Source: Scatosoma sp045576335
Lineage (GTDB): Bacteria > Bacillota > Clostridia > Christensenellales > Borkfalkiaceae
Direction: 5' to 3'
Assembly: GCA_045576335.1 (NCBI GenBank)
Contig: JAZNGH010000028.1
Span: 73,172 to 137,171, forward strand
Length of the DNA stretch: 64,000 nt
Positions within the stretch are counted from its first letter, which is position 1. The number at the start of each line of letters is the position of its first letter. The notes beneath the pieces are model-generated. The model did not search any database. It was not told where the DNA came from and saw only the letters and a list, made by a program, of their open reading frames with translations. Shown here in pieces: positions 26,994 to 35,858 of this stretch. Both the position numbers and the translations under genes were made by a program.

Positions 26994-27830
26994 TTATTTT
27001 CCTGCATTTCTTGCTTTTTCCACCCACGCGTACGCTTTTTCGTACAGCATTTCCTTGCTTCGCTCCCGCAAGTCCTTTTCAACGGCGTTTACGCTGTCAA
27101 AAACGTCCGTGCACAGCAGTTCGCCCTCGCCGACCGCAATTTTTTTCGCAATGCCCCGTTTTAACAAAACATCTTGATACGCAAGCGAATCGTAAAAGGG
27201 CCACACCAGCTCCCACGGCTTAGCAACAGGGGGAAACGGGTAATGCGACAGTTCCGCTTTTAACGCCGTCCGCGTCTTTTCGTCTTGCACGCCCGACAAC
27301 AGTTCCTCCACCAAGCGGTACTCGGCAAAATGCTTGAACGTGTTATACAGCATACTCACGCCCCAAAACAGCACGTACGCCTTAACCCCGTAGCGGGTGC
27401 GGCTATCGTACATTCTTTGCCACGCCGATTGCGTGGAAAAACAATAATCCCCGAAAATACCGTAACGCGCCCCTACGCCCTTTTTACCCGCAGTCAAATC
27501 GCGGGCGTGTACGCCGCTCGCCGCCACCGAATGTGTTTCGTTGTCGCTTCTATACGTTCCCTTTTGCAAACGGAAGGTTTCGGTGATCAGCCCCGTATCG
27601 GACGGTCTATCCATAGACCAATCCTCAAACACCGTGTCCCAATTTTTGGAAGAAAGCGTAGGCATAACGAGCGTTCCCTCGCAAACGGTTTGGCGCAAAG
27701 CGGCAATTACCGTTTCCGCCCCGCCGTCGATTTTTCCAAGCGATTTCAAGGACGAATGTACGAGCAGAATGGAATTTTTTTCTATGTGAAAGCCTTTTAA
27801 GGCTTCCACAAGCATTTCTTTGGTCAACAT
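26994..27830 (-). CDS. AAC(3)-family N-acetyltransferase
   Basis: A 278-residue member of the aminoglycoside 3-N-acetyltransferase (antibiotic_NAT) family, which uses acetyl-CoA. Seen: ILLVHSSLKSLGKIDGG near the N-terminus, GTLVMPT, the RSDNETHSVAASG block that corresponds to the family RSxHPxxS region, and a C-terminal helical part. Many members of this family in gut Firmicutes are not resistance enzymes, and the adjacent amidohydrolase suggests a metabolic substrate. The start ATG lies one base after the upstream stop (TAAGATG), so translation is coupled. Confidence 0.85.
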   Translation of the reverse strand: MLTKEMLVEALKGFHIEKNSILLVHSSLKSLGKIDGGAETVIAALRQTVCEGTLVMPTLSSKNWDTVFEDWSMDRPSDTGLITETFRLQKGTYRSDNETHSVAASGVHARDLTAGKKGVGARYGIFGDYCFSTQSAWQRMYDSRTRYGVKAYVLFWGVSMLYNTFKHFAEYRLVEELLSGVQDEKTRTALKAELSHYPFPPVAKPWELVWPFYDSLAYQDVLLKRGIAKKIAVGEGELLCTDVFDSVNAVEKDLRERSKEMLYEKAYAWVEKARNAGK

Positions 27831-27831
27831 C

Positions 27832-28740
27832 TTACAAACCCAACAATCTCATAGCGTTTTCGTGGGTGATTTTCCTATACGCCGCTTCGGTAACAACACC
27901 GTCCTTACGCCATTTTTTTAGCGTATCAATTAAGGGCACGTCCATACCGGGGAAACAGCAATCCGTTCCAAAGTACAGCCTATCCTCAAACTCTTTCACG
28001 AACGCCGCGGTGTAATCGATATCCCGTGTGAGCGCGTTATACGCCGTGGGGTCGGACAAATCGCAATGCAAATTCGCATACCTGCGAAGCAGCTTGGGCA
28101 TAGCCCCTTCTTCTTTAATGGGCGCGGAATTGAAATAGAAGGTATCCACCTGTCCCTCGTCCAAAAACTTAAAAGGTACGTTGCGCTCGCCCACCGTTTC
28201 CAGTCGGGCGATTTCTGCCCAAAAGATAGGACCGTGTCCGAGCATAACGAGCTTGGGAAATCTACGAAGCGAAAGCTCTAACTGCGGCAAGCCGGGATCG
28301 TCGTACAAGCCGAAATCCCCCGTCGTTTGGTCCGAACCGTCGCAAGTCACGGAAAACCCCACCTTTTCACAGGCACGGAAAAGATTTTGTACGAGCGGAT
28401 CGTCCATTCGCATATTCGGCATGACCTCGCCCACGCCCTTACAGCCCTTTTCCTTGTAAAAATCAAGCACCGTTTCTATTTTCGCCATAGGCGAATTAGA
28501 CAGCGCGCGCGGATCTACGTTGCAAAAGGGAATGATACGGTCGGGATACGCGCGTACCATATCGATTATATCCTCGGTGTTTTGCGGGATATAAATTTCA
28601 GGGCTAACAATAGGCAAAACCACGCTTTTATCAATCCCCAAACGCTCCTGTTCCTTTAAGAGTTCAGGCAACGTGCAAAAAGGCGTGACGAACGGGCTTT
28701 TCACTCGGTATGCGTGCGTATGTATATCAATGAGCATCAT
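27832..28740 (-). CDS. Amidohydrolase family 2 (TIM-barrel metal hydrolase)
   Basis: A 302-residue protein of the Amidohydro_2 family. It has the N-terminal metal-binding IDIHTHAY, then CDGSDQT, MLGHG near the middle (a metal-ligand His), NLHCDLSDPT, and the late FGTDCCFPGMD aspartate motif. Such enzymes hydrolyse or decarboxylate small cyclic or amide substrates; this substrate is unknown. AAGGAG lies 6 bases before the first of two tandem ATG codons (28740; 28737 is the alternative). It is co-transcribed with the AAC(3)-family gene. Confidence 0.87.
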   Translation of the reverse strand: MMLIDIHTHAYRVKSPFVTPFCTLPELLKEQERLGIDKSVVLPIVSPEIYIPQNTEDIIDMVRAYPDRIIPFCNVDPRALSNSPMAKIETVLDFYKEKGCKGVGEVMPNMRMDDPLVQNLFRACEKVGFSVTCDGSDQTTGDFGLYDDPGLPQLELSLRRFPKLVMLGHGPIFWAEIARLETVGERNVPFKFLDEGQVDTFYFNSAPIKEEGAMPKLLRRYANLHCDLSDPTAYNALTRDIDYTAAFVKEFEDRLYFGTDCCFPGMDVPLIDTLKKWRKDGVVTEAAYRKITHENAMRLLGL

Positions 28741-28841
28741 CGTTTTCTCCTTTATATCGATACTTCCATTTTAACACATCAAAAAACCTTGCGCCTGCCT
28801 TTTTCCACGAAAGTTATACCATTTTTTCACATTATTTTGCT

Positions 28842-29780
28842 TTATTTCCAAATTTCGTGCGTGATGGACAAAATCTCGTCGGGAGTCTTTGCCGCGAACA
28901 GCTTTTCCTTGTACGCCGCCGCGCCGCGCTCGCCCTTGACGTAAAACGCCGCCATCTTCCGCATAAAGACTGTGGTGAAGCGTTCGTCGCATACCTGCCT
29001 CGTCCATTCCATTTGCTTGTCGAACATAGCGCGTTTGCTCTCCCGCGCCCTTCCCGTCAAGTCGCAAAAGACCTGCGGATCGAAAAGCGAAGCGCGCGCG
29101 ACCATTACGCCGTCCGCGCCCGTACGCTCCAAAAGCTGCTCCGCGTCCGCGTTTGAAAACACGCCGCCGTTGGCGATCACGGGGATTTTCACGGCTTTTT
29201 TTGCCGCCGCAATTTCTTGGTAATTGACCTCGCCCGAATACATTTTGTCCTTCGTTCTGCCGTGAACGGTGACGAGGCTCGCGCCAGCCCCCTCCATTCG
29301 CTTGGCAAACTCGGCGGTGACAAGCTTTTCCGCGCAAACGCCGATACGAAATTTCACGGTGATAATTTTGCCGCTTTTCACACACTCTTTGACGATTTTC
29401 TCCGCCAAAAGCGGCTCTTCCAAAAGTGCGCTCCCCTCGCCGTTTTTATAAATTTTGGGCACGGGACAGCCCATATTGATATCCACGATAGGAAAAGGCT
29501 CTAATCTTTCGTGTTCGCACGCGGCGCGCATCGTATCCGGCTCTCTGCCGAAAATCTGCACCGCGCAAGCCCCCTCGTTTTCGTCGGTGAACAGCAATTC
29601 TTGCGTGTTCTCGCTCCCGTACTTTAAGCCTTTCGCGCTCACCATTTCCGTATAACAAAGCCCCGCGCCGTAGCCCTTACAAAGCCGACGGAACGCGTAG
29701 TTGGTATACCCCGCGAGCGGGGCGAGGAAAACGTTGTTTTCAAGCGTGATATTTCCGATTTTTACGGGTGTTAAACGCAT
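28842..29780 (-). CDS. dusB: tRNA-dihydrouridine synthase
   Basis: A 312-residue FMN-dependent enzyme that reduces uridines in the tRNA D-loop. Family marks are FLAPLAGYTNYAFRRLC, AVQIFGREP, VDINMGCPVPKIYKNGEGSALL (with the catalytic Cys of the GCP motif), VKFRIG, VTVHGRTKDKMYSGEV and IANGGVFS. It follows the mazG-type gene by 12 bases and seems to be the last gene of a spoVB-mazG-dus operon. Its SD and start codon fall inside a recurring 16-base G-rich word (29776-29791). Assignment to the DusB subgroup is by general similarity. Confidence 0.94.
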   Translation of the reverse strand: MRLTPVKIGNITLENNVFLAPLAGYTNYAFRRLCKGYGAGLCYTEMVSAKGLKYGSENTQELLFTDENEGACAVQIFGREPDTMRAACEHERLEPFPIVDINMGCPVPKIYKNGEGSALLEEPLLAEKIVKECVKSGKIITVKFRIGVCAEKLVTAEFAKRMEGAGASLVTVHGRTKDKMYSGEVNYQEIAAAKKAVKIPVIANGGVFSNADAEQLLERTGADGVMVARASLFDPQVFCDLTGRARESKRAMFDKQMEWTRQVCDERFTTVFMRKMAAFYVKGERGAAAYKEKLFAAKTPDEILSITHEIWK

Positions 29781-29792
29781 ACCTGCCCCCCT

Positions 29793-31229
29793 TTAAGCCT
29801 TTAACTCTGCCTTTGCCTGCAAGTAATAAAAATCCCACTCCGCCTCGGAAAGCTCGGTCACGGTTTTCCCGTCCGACAACGCCTTTTTCTCCGCGAGCGT
29901 GAAGCGAGCGGCAAAGCGTTCGACGCTTTCTTTGAGCGCCTTTTCCGCGTCACAACCTGCCTTTCTGCCGACGTTGACCGCGGCGAATAATAAATCGCCA
30001 AGCTCCTTTTCCGTTTCCGCTTTATCTCCCTTTTTATACGCCTCGAAAAACTCGGCAAGCTCCTCCTGTAAGCGCACTGCCGCCGCTTGCGTATCGGCAA
30101 AATCCATACCTGCCTTGCCCGCGCGCTTGCCCACCTTTTGCGCCCGCATTACGGCGGGGAAGCATTTGGGTACGTCGTTGACGGAGTCGGCATAAGTAAC
30201 TTGATGTTTTTCCGTCATTTTGTTCTTTTCCCAAACGGACAACGCGCCGCTTTCGCTATCCGCTTTATCCTTGCCAAACACGTGCGTGTGACGGGTGATC
30301 AGCTTGTGGCAAATCCCGCTCAAAATATCGGTGAGATTGAACGCGCCCGTTTCTTCCTTTAACACGGCGTGGAAAATGACCTGCAACAGCAAATCGCCCG
30401 TTTCTTCCAAAATCTTTTCGTCGTCGCGCTGGTCAATCGCGTCCACCAGCTCGTACGCTTCCTCGATTGCCGACATTTTAATACTCTCGTTCGTTTGCAC
30501 TCTGTCCCAAGGACAACCGTCGGGTTTACGCAAGCGCACGATAATTTCTTTGAGGTCCTCTACGGTAAAGCGCGTTTTATCCAAAAGCCCGATTTCCTCA
30601 ATCGCTACCGCCGAGGTGTAATCGTAAGCCTTGCGCCTATCTAGCGCGTACAGCTCCGTTTTCACGGCTTTACCGCCGCTGATAAATTTGACGGCGAGCT
30701 CCTCGCCGAACGCGTCGCCAAGCAATAGCTTGATATCGCTCGCAATCGCACGGTCGTCCATATCGTACACGAGCAGGGGCAACCGCAAGCCCTCCGCGCT
30801 CCCCTTTTCTAAAAGCTCGTACGCGGAAACCGCGGTATACGAGCACCCGACGAAATTCGCCGCGCGAACGAGCGCGGTCACCTTGGAAACGCCGTCGATA
30901 ATCTCCACTTTCCCCCGCAACCGCTTGCACAGCGATTTCACGGAATTGTCCTCCGTCGCCGCGCCGTCTACGAGGTATACCGCGTCCTCTCCCGCAAGCG
31001 CAACTTGCTTCGCAAGATTTTTGGAAAGCGTTGCAAAGCTACGGCTTTTCCCGTAAATTTCGTCGAGTGTTTCATGTGAAACACCTAAATCCTTTACCGT
31101 TTGATAGGAGCGCGTTTTCGCCGTGCGAACGAGGATTTTATCCCCGCGGCTCGCCGCCCGCAAAATCACTTCTTCACCGCGTTTGGTCAAATCTCCCGCT
31201 TCCACGCCCAAGCCGATTACCGTTATCAT
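29793..31229 (-). CDS. mazG: Tetrapyrrole methylase-like plus MazG pyrophosphohydrolase fusion (YabN type)
   Basis: A 478-residue two-domain protein. The N-terminal part (MITVIGLGVEAGDLTKRGEEVIL...) resembles the SAM-dependent tetrapyrrole methylase fold. The C-terminal half is a MazG nucleotide pyrophosphohydrolase with two MazG units: LRKPDGCPWDRVQTNESI...EEAYELVDAID...EETGDLLLQVIFHA, then ELAEFFEAYKKGDKAETEKELGDLLFA. MazG hydrolyses nucleoside triphosphates to monophosphates and diphosphate, cleaning the pool. In Bacillus, yabN follows the SpoVB-like yabM, as here. The start ATG 31229 has GGAGAG upstream and overlaps the end of spoVB by 56 bases. Confidence 0.93.
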   Translation of the reverse strand: MITVIGLGVEAGDLTKRGEEVILRAASRGDKILVRTAKTRSYQTVKDLGVSHETLDEIYGKSRSFATLSKNLAKQVALAGEDAVYLVDGAATEDNSVKSLCKRLRGKVEIIDGVSKVTALVRAANFVGCSYTAVSAYELLEKGSAEGLRLPLLVYDMDDRAIASDIKLLLGDAFGEELAVKFISGGKAVKTELYALDRRKAYDYTSAVAIEEIGLLDKTRFTVEDLKEIIVRLRKPDGCPWDRVQTNESIKMSAIEEAYELVDAIDQRDDEKILEETGDLLLQVIFHAVLKEETGAFNLTDILSGICHKLITRHTHVFGKDKADSESGALSVWEKNKMTEKHQVTYADSVNDVPKCFPAVMRAQKVGKRAGKAGMDFADTQAAAVRLQEELAEFFEAYKKGDKAETEKELGDLLFAAVNVGRKAGCDAEKALKESVERFAARFTLAEKKALSDGKTVTELSEAEWDFYYLQAKAELKA

Positions 31230-32565
31230 TTTTTCTCTCCTTTGGGTTCTTCGATACGAGAATATTATACAATAAATCAAGCGAAAAGGCAACCAAATAC
31301 GCGATATTCGTCGCGTACGCAAGCCCGAAAACGGAAATATCGGGATTTTTGAGCAAAAAGGGATAAATCGCGGTTTTGACCGCCACGGCGATTCCCATAG
31401 ACAGCGCGGCGTAGAGGGGTTTGCCTTGCGCCGTCAGACACGCCGACAGCGTTTGCACGCAAGAAAGGGTGAGCGCGCTGACGGAAAACGCTTTAATCAA
31501 GCCCGTGAGGGTAGTTAGCTCCTCGCCCTGCAAGCTCCTGAACACGATTTTCGCCGTCGGCTCGGCAAAGAAAAAGAGCGCGAGCGCGCAAGGCGCGGCG
31601 ACGAGCACGGTAATGCCCAAGGAAAAGAACAGCCGTTTTTTTACGCTCGCCTTTTCGCCCTTTTCGATTTTCGCTTTCGCGGCGGCGACGCTTGGCACGC
31701 TCGCCGCCGCAATGCCGTAGCAAACGGACACGGGCAGGTTGATAACCGTCACCGCGCCCCCCGAAAACAATCCGTAAAGCGCGACCGCGTCGGTGGCGTA
31801 CGCGCCCAAGAGCCGCACGGCAAGCACGCTGTCCAAAAGAGCGGAAAGGGGCAGGAGCATAGAGCTTAAAGTAACGGGCAGGCTCAATCGTAAAACGGTT
31901 TTCGTCGCAACCCTGCCCCCGCCGTTTTGTAATTTTTCCCGCGTCGCCTTGAAGCAAATCAGCATCAGCGCGAGCGCGAACAATTCGGATAACGACACCG
32001 CCAAAAGCATAAATATCACCGCTTTTTCCACGTCGTCGCGGTAGAGATAGGCGAACAGCAGACCAAAGCCCACTTTGACGAGCTGTTCGGTGATTTCGGA
32101 AAGCGCGGTGGGAAGCATTTTGTTCTTGCCCTGAAACCAGCCGCGCAAAACGGAGATGGCAGACACCAAAAACACGGACGGGGCGAGCGTGTAATACCCC
32201 GCCGTCACCTGCCTGCAATCCTGTGCCGCCGCCAAGAAAGGCGCGAGCAGGCACATCAATACGCTCCCAAACAGCCCGACGAGCAAAAACAGCTTCATTG
32301 CCGTTTTGAAAAGGGGCTTATCCCCCTCGCCCTTTGCCAGCCGTTCGGCGGTGAGCTTGGCAATCGAGGAGGGGATTCCCGTTGCGGAAACGGTGAGAAG
32401 CAGACAATAAACGGGGTATACCATTTGGTATAACCCCAGCCCGTACCCGCCGATTAAATTGGTCAGCGGTATGCGATACAACGCCCCGACGACCTTGGCG
32501 ATAAACCCGCCCGCGGCAATCACCGCCGCCCCCTTGATAAATCCGCCCTTTTTTTCCTTGCCCAT
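31174..32565 (-). CDS. spoVB: SpoVB/MurJ-like MOP-family flippase
   Basis: A 463-residue polytopic membrane protein of the polysaccharide/lipid flippase (MOP) superfamily, with about 12-14 hydrophobic segments. It opens KGAAVIAAGGFIAKVVGALYRIPLTNLIGGYGLGLYQMVYPVYCLLLTVSATGIPSSIAKL, which matches the SpoVB/YabM group. These proteins move lipid-linked wall precursors across the membrane; SpoVB itself acts in spore cortex synthesis. The upstream SD region is GGGGGG. It heads an operon with mazG and dus. Confidence 0.92.
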   Translation of the reverse strand: MGKEKKGGFIKGAAVIAAGGFIAKVVGALYRIPLTNLIGGYGLGLYQMVYPVYCLLLTVSATGIPSSIAKLTAERLAKGEGDKPLFKTAMKLFLLVGLFGSVLMCLLAPFLAAAQDCRQVTAGYYTLAPSVFLVSAISVLRGWFQGKNKMLPTALSEITEQLVKVGFGLLFAYLYRDDVEKAVIFMLLAVSLSELFALALMLICFKATREKLQNGGGRVATKTVLRLSLPVTLSSMLLPLSALLDSVLAVRLLGAYATDAVALYGLFSGGAVTVINLPVSVCYGIAAASVPSVAAAKAKIEKGEKASVKKRLFFSLGITVLVAAPCALALFFFAEPTAKIVFRSLQGEELTTLTGLIKAFSVSALTLSCVQTLSACLTAQGKPLYAALSMGIAVAVKTAIYPFLLKNPDISVFGLAYATNIAYLVAFSLDLLYNILVSKNPKERKNDNGNRLGRGSGRFDQTR

Positions 32566-32610
32566 GCTCTGCCCCCCTATTACAGCTTGCGGAAAAAACG
32601 GGTTTTTATG

Positions 32611-32638
32611 AAAACGGGACAGCTTCTTGCTGTCCCGT
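32611..32638 (-). terminator. Terminator of the GH2 gene
   Basis: A 10-bp stem (32614-32623 with 32629-32638) with loop ttctt. A T-tract lies on each side, so it may work in both directions. Confidence 0.8.
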
Positions 32639-32644
32639 CGTTTT

Positions 32645-34378
32645 TTATTCGATTTTGCGCGCCGCGCGGTCGATTTCGTCGTTGATTTTTTTCATTGCCT
32701 CAATCGGCACTTTCACGACCTTTCTATCGTAAGTGAACAGCCCGTTGATTTCCTCCTCCACGTCGGAAACCTGCGTGTAAATACACCCGCAAAGTCCCTT
32801 TTCTATCAAGGGCAGCAGCTTTTTCAAATACAGTTTTTCCAAGGCTTGCACAAGCGTTTCTTGCGTTTTGAACTTTTTATAACCAAACTCTTTTTTCTCG
32901 TCGTAAACGTGCCCGTCCACTTTCATAGAATATCCGCCGAATTCACTCAATACCACGGGGCGTTCGTCCTTGGGCACGCAAAGCGGCGTATAGTAGGTGT
33001 GCAGGCTTTTCAGCTCCGTTTTGCCCACGCCCTGATCGTGCCAGCCGCTCACCGAATCGATAATGCGCGAGCCGTCTTTTCCGCGAACGTACTCCGTGAC
33101 CTTCGCCGAATCGAACTGCCCCCAACCCTCGTTGAAGGGTACCCAAACGCCGATACAGGTGCAGTTAAAAAGCTGGTCGAGCGTTTCGTCCACCATCTGC
33201 ATAAACGCAACCCTGCCCCCCTCGTTTTCACGGGCAAAGTACTTATAATCGTCGTCGCGGTGCTTAAAGCCCAAGAAAGGCAGATAGGCGATATGCCAAG
33301 GGTTATATTCCCCGCCGCCGCTCACGAAATCCTGCCACACGACAAGCCCCAGTCTATCGCAATGATAGTACCAACGCATAGGCTCTATCTTGATATGCTT
33401 TCTGACGGTGTTAAAGCCCATTGCTTTGAGCTTCGTCAGCTCCTCAATCGCCGCCTCGTCGCTCGGATAGGTCAACAGCCCGTCCGACCAGTAGCCTTGG
33501 TCGAGCACGCCGTTGAAAAAGTAGGGCTTGCCGTTGAGCGTCAACCGCATTTTGCCTTTTTTATCCCGCATTTTGCCAAACGAGCGCACGCCGAAATAGG
33601 AGGTAAGCTTATCCCCCGCGACGTTCGTGATCGTGAAATCGTAAAGCTTGGGATTTTCGGGCGACCAAAGCTCGAAATCGTAGGAAAGCGTGACCTCGCG
33701 CGTGTATTTTTGACGGAGAATTTCCTCACCGCCGTCGTACACGGCGATTTCCCGTTCCTCGTCCTTATCCGAAAGAATACGCACCGTTTTTTGCAATGCG
33801 TCCGTGTAAATTTTGGGCGTTTCGATATACGCTTTTGGCATACTCTCTATCCAAACGGTCTGCCAAATGCCGCTTTGCGGGGTATACCAAATCCCCCCGC
33901 GCTTATCGCTCTGCTTGCCGCGCGCGTCGCCGTTTCTCGTACCCTCGTCCGTAACGAGCACTCTAATTTCCGCTTCGTCGCCGTCCAAAAAGTCTTGTAT
34001 ATCCAAGTAAAACGCGGTAAACCCGCCCGTATGCGCACCCGCGCGCTTGCCGTTCACGAATACCTCGCACGCACTGTCCACCGCGCCGAAATGCAAACGG
34101 GTGACGCCCTTTTGAAGCTCCTTGCTCAATTTGACCTTGCGGGTATACGAAAGCTTTTCGCCCGCAAGCAGCGTAAAGCCCTCCGCCACGCCGCTACGGA
34201 GCGTTTCGGGGGAAAAAGGTACGATTATCTTGCCTTCGCATAAGCGGTTATCCTCTTTATCCAGCTTGTAAAAATCCCATTCGCCGTTCAAGCATAAAAA
34301 CCCGTCGCGCTTTGCTTGCGGCGCGGGGTGCTCGCTATGGGGAATTGCGCCGACGGCGTAATCAGTTGTCAAGTTCAT
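32645..34378 (-). CDS. Glycoside hydrolase family 2 enzyme
   Basis: A 577-residue GH2 enzyme of the beta-galactosidase / beta-glucuronidase / mannosidase family, predicted cytoplasmic (no signal). Domain order is a jelly-roll (LNGEWDFYKLD ... FGAVDSACEVFVNGKRAG), an Ig-like domain, and a TIM barrel. The acid/base Glu is E417 in PFNEGWGQFD and the nucleophile is E479 in LSEFGGYS. The start overlaps the end of the MFS transporter gene by 17 bases, so transporter and hydrolase are coupled and probably form a glycoside-use unit. Exact sugar specificity cannot be read from the sequence. Confidence 0.93.
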   Translation of the reverse strand: MNLTTDYAVGAIPHSEHPAPQAKRDGFLCLNGEWDFYKLDKEDNRLCEGKIIVPFSPETLRSGVAEGFTLLAGEKLSYTRKVKLSKELQKGVTRLHFGAVDSACEVFVNGKRAGAHTGGFTAFYLDIQDFLDGDEAEIRVLVTDEGTRNGDARGKQSDKRGGIWYTPQSGIWQTVWIESMPKAYIETPKIYTDALQKTVRILSDKDEEREIAVYDGGEEILRQKYTREVTLSYDFELWSPENPKLYDFTITNVAGDKLTSYFGVRSFGKMRDKKGKMRLTLNGKPYFFNGVLDQGYWSDGLLTYPSDEAAIEELTKLKAMGFNTVRKHIKIEPMRWYYHCDRLGLVVWQDFVSGGGEYNPWHIAYLPFLGFKHRDDDYKYFARENEGGRVAFMQMVDETLDQLFNCTCIGVWVPFNEGWGQFDSAKVTEYVRGKDGSRIIDSVSGWHDQGVGKTELKSLHTYYTPLCVPKDERPVVLSEFGGYSMKVDGHVYDEKKEFGYKKFKTQETLVQALEKLYLKKLLPLIEKGLCGCIYTQVSDVEEEINGLFTYDRKVVKVPIEAMKKINDEIDRAARKIE

Positions 34379-35711
34379 TCTTTTTCTCCTTTTTCGTTTT
34401 CACCAACAAAGGTATTAGCGCAAAGGTGAGCAAGGTCACGATTGCACCCGCGAGGAAAATTTCGGGAGCGGGGATAAATTGCGTGGTCATCACGTCCGCA
34501 CTACCCAAATCGGGCAGGGGTATATTTGCCGCTTGGTTGATGGCGTTGCCGATCATAGGTCCTACGAGCATAGGGATAAGCACGTAGAAAATCATTCGTA
34601 CGCCCTGCAATTTTCCCGCGTCGTTTTCGGGTGTGTAATCACGCACGATTGCCCCAGACAACGCCGAAAAGAAAATATAGCCCGTAATCATTACAAATCC
34701 CGCCACGCCGAACACGATTAGCGTTGCGATATGGTCGTCGAAGTCGGCAAAATACATTCCGAGCAACCCGACCGCCATAACCCCCGCGGCGATATATAAG
34801 AGCTTGGTTTTGTCCAGCTTGTCGCTGATGCCGCCTAAAAACAGATTGATTGCCGCGCCGAGCACGATTGCAAGCCCGAACACGATACTGTATTCCACCA
34901 CGGTAAAGCCTAAATACGTTTTCATATAAATAATGAGGAACGGCATAAAGATTTGGCAAGCGATACCGTAAATACACATCACGCAAAGGGTGAGATAGAA
35001 CGGGGGGTTGTTTTTGACGACGCTAGGCTTAAAGCCGTACACGATATCCTTAATCGTGCCCTTCTTTTCCAGCGTGGGGCTATCCTTTACGATAAACAAG
35101 CCCGCCACGCCGCAAACGGAAATAACGATACCGAGCGCGAGAAAGAGCGCGAAGTAACCGATTGCTTCCACGAGTATACCAAACCCGCCCGCAACGACGA
35201 GCATAGCGACGAGGGGCAGAACGGATAAAACGCCCTCCACCTTTCCGCGGAATTCCTCTCTCGTGTTGTCGGTCACCCAAGCGTTGAACGCCGCATCGTT
35301 TGCCGTAGAGCCGAACAAAGTCATCACGCAATCCCCCGCCACGACGGCAAAAAGGGTGATTTGCACCGCGGAAGCCTCGTCCACGCCGAACAGAGCTTGC
35401 GTGCCCTGCACGCTCAACGCACCGAACAGCGCGACCGTCACGCCCCAAATGATATATCCGTAGGATATGTACGCGCGCCTGTTCCCCGTTTTATCGGAGA
35501 GCGTACCCGCAATCAGGGTCGTCAGCGTTGCCGCTACGCCCGAAAGCTGCACCATCAGCGTGACCGCGTTCAAATCGGGCGCAATCGTTTCGAATACGAA
35601 CAGATTAAAGTACATATTCTCCACCGACCACGCAATCTGTCCGATTAAACCGAACAGCACCAAAATCAACCAGCTTTGCTTGGAAAAGCCTGCATTTTTC
35701 ATTTGCTTCAT
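34362..35711 (-). CDS. MFS sugar transporter, glycoside-pentoside-hexuronide type
   Basis: A 449-residue transporter with about 12 membrane helices and the loop motifs GTLSDKTGNRRAY (after helix 2) and GGISDKLDKTKLL. It resembles MelB/UidB-like sugar symporters and is co-transcribed with the GH2 gene, which supports import of a glycoside. The start is set at ATG 35711: the further upstream ATG (35735) overlaps the -10 box of the promoter, so it cannot be in the mRNA. The ATG at 35702 is a second possibility. Confidence 0.87.
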   Translation of the reverse strand: MKQMKNAGFSKQSWLILVLFGLIGQIAWSVENMYFNLFVFETIAPDLNAVTLMVQLSGVAATLTTLIAGTLSDKTGNRRAYISYGYIIWGVTVALFGALSVQGTQALFGVDEASAVQITLFAVVAGDCVMTLFGSTANDAAFNAWVTDNTREEFRGKVEGVLSVLPLVAMLVVAGGFGILVEAIGYFALFLALGIVISVCGVAGLFIVKDSPTLEKKGTIKDIVYGFKPSVVKNNPPFYLTLCVMCIYGIACQIFMPFLIIYMKTYLGFTVVEYSIVFGLAIVLGAAINLFLGGISDKLDKTKLLYIAAGVMAVGLLGMYFADFDDHIATLIVFGVAGFVMITGYIFFSALSGAIVRDYTPENDAGKLQGVRMIFYVLIPMLVGPMIGNAINQAANIPLPDLGSADVMTTQFIPAPEIFLAGAIVTLLTFALIPLLVKTKKEKKNELDN

Positions 35712-35733
35712 ACCTGCCCATCTCTTTTTCTCC

Positions 35734-35762
35734 ATTATAGCACTTTTTAAGAAAAATGTACA
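35734..35762 (-). promoter_or_regulatory. Promoter of the MFS-GH2 operon
   Basis: Minus strand TGTACA (35757-35762), 17-base spacer, TATAAT (35734-35739). Confidence 0.65.
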
Positions 35763-35790
35763 GTCTTTTAAGAAAAATCCCCGTTTTTTA

Positions 35791-35819
35791 TTGCTTTCCT
35801 CTTATATTTATGATATAAT
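35791..35819 (+). promoter_or_regulatory. Promoter of the glycosyltransferase gene
   Basis: TTGCTT (35791-35796), 17-base spacer, TATAAT (35814-35819). Divergent from the MFS-GH2 promoter. Confidence 0.75.
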
Positions 35820-35858
35820 ATACAAGATTTTTAACAAAACTTTAACTTTTTTTAGGTA

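Noticed and set aside
26994..27830. Aminoglycoside resistance gene
   Set aside because: Belongs to the AAC(3) superfamily, but context with an amidohydrolase and lack of mobile-element signs argue against a resistance call.
32627..34243. 538-residue plus-strand ORF opposite the GH2 gene
   Set aside because: GH2 catalytic motifs on the minus strand are intact; the antisense frame is a shadow.
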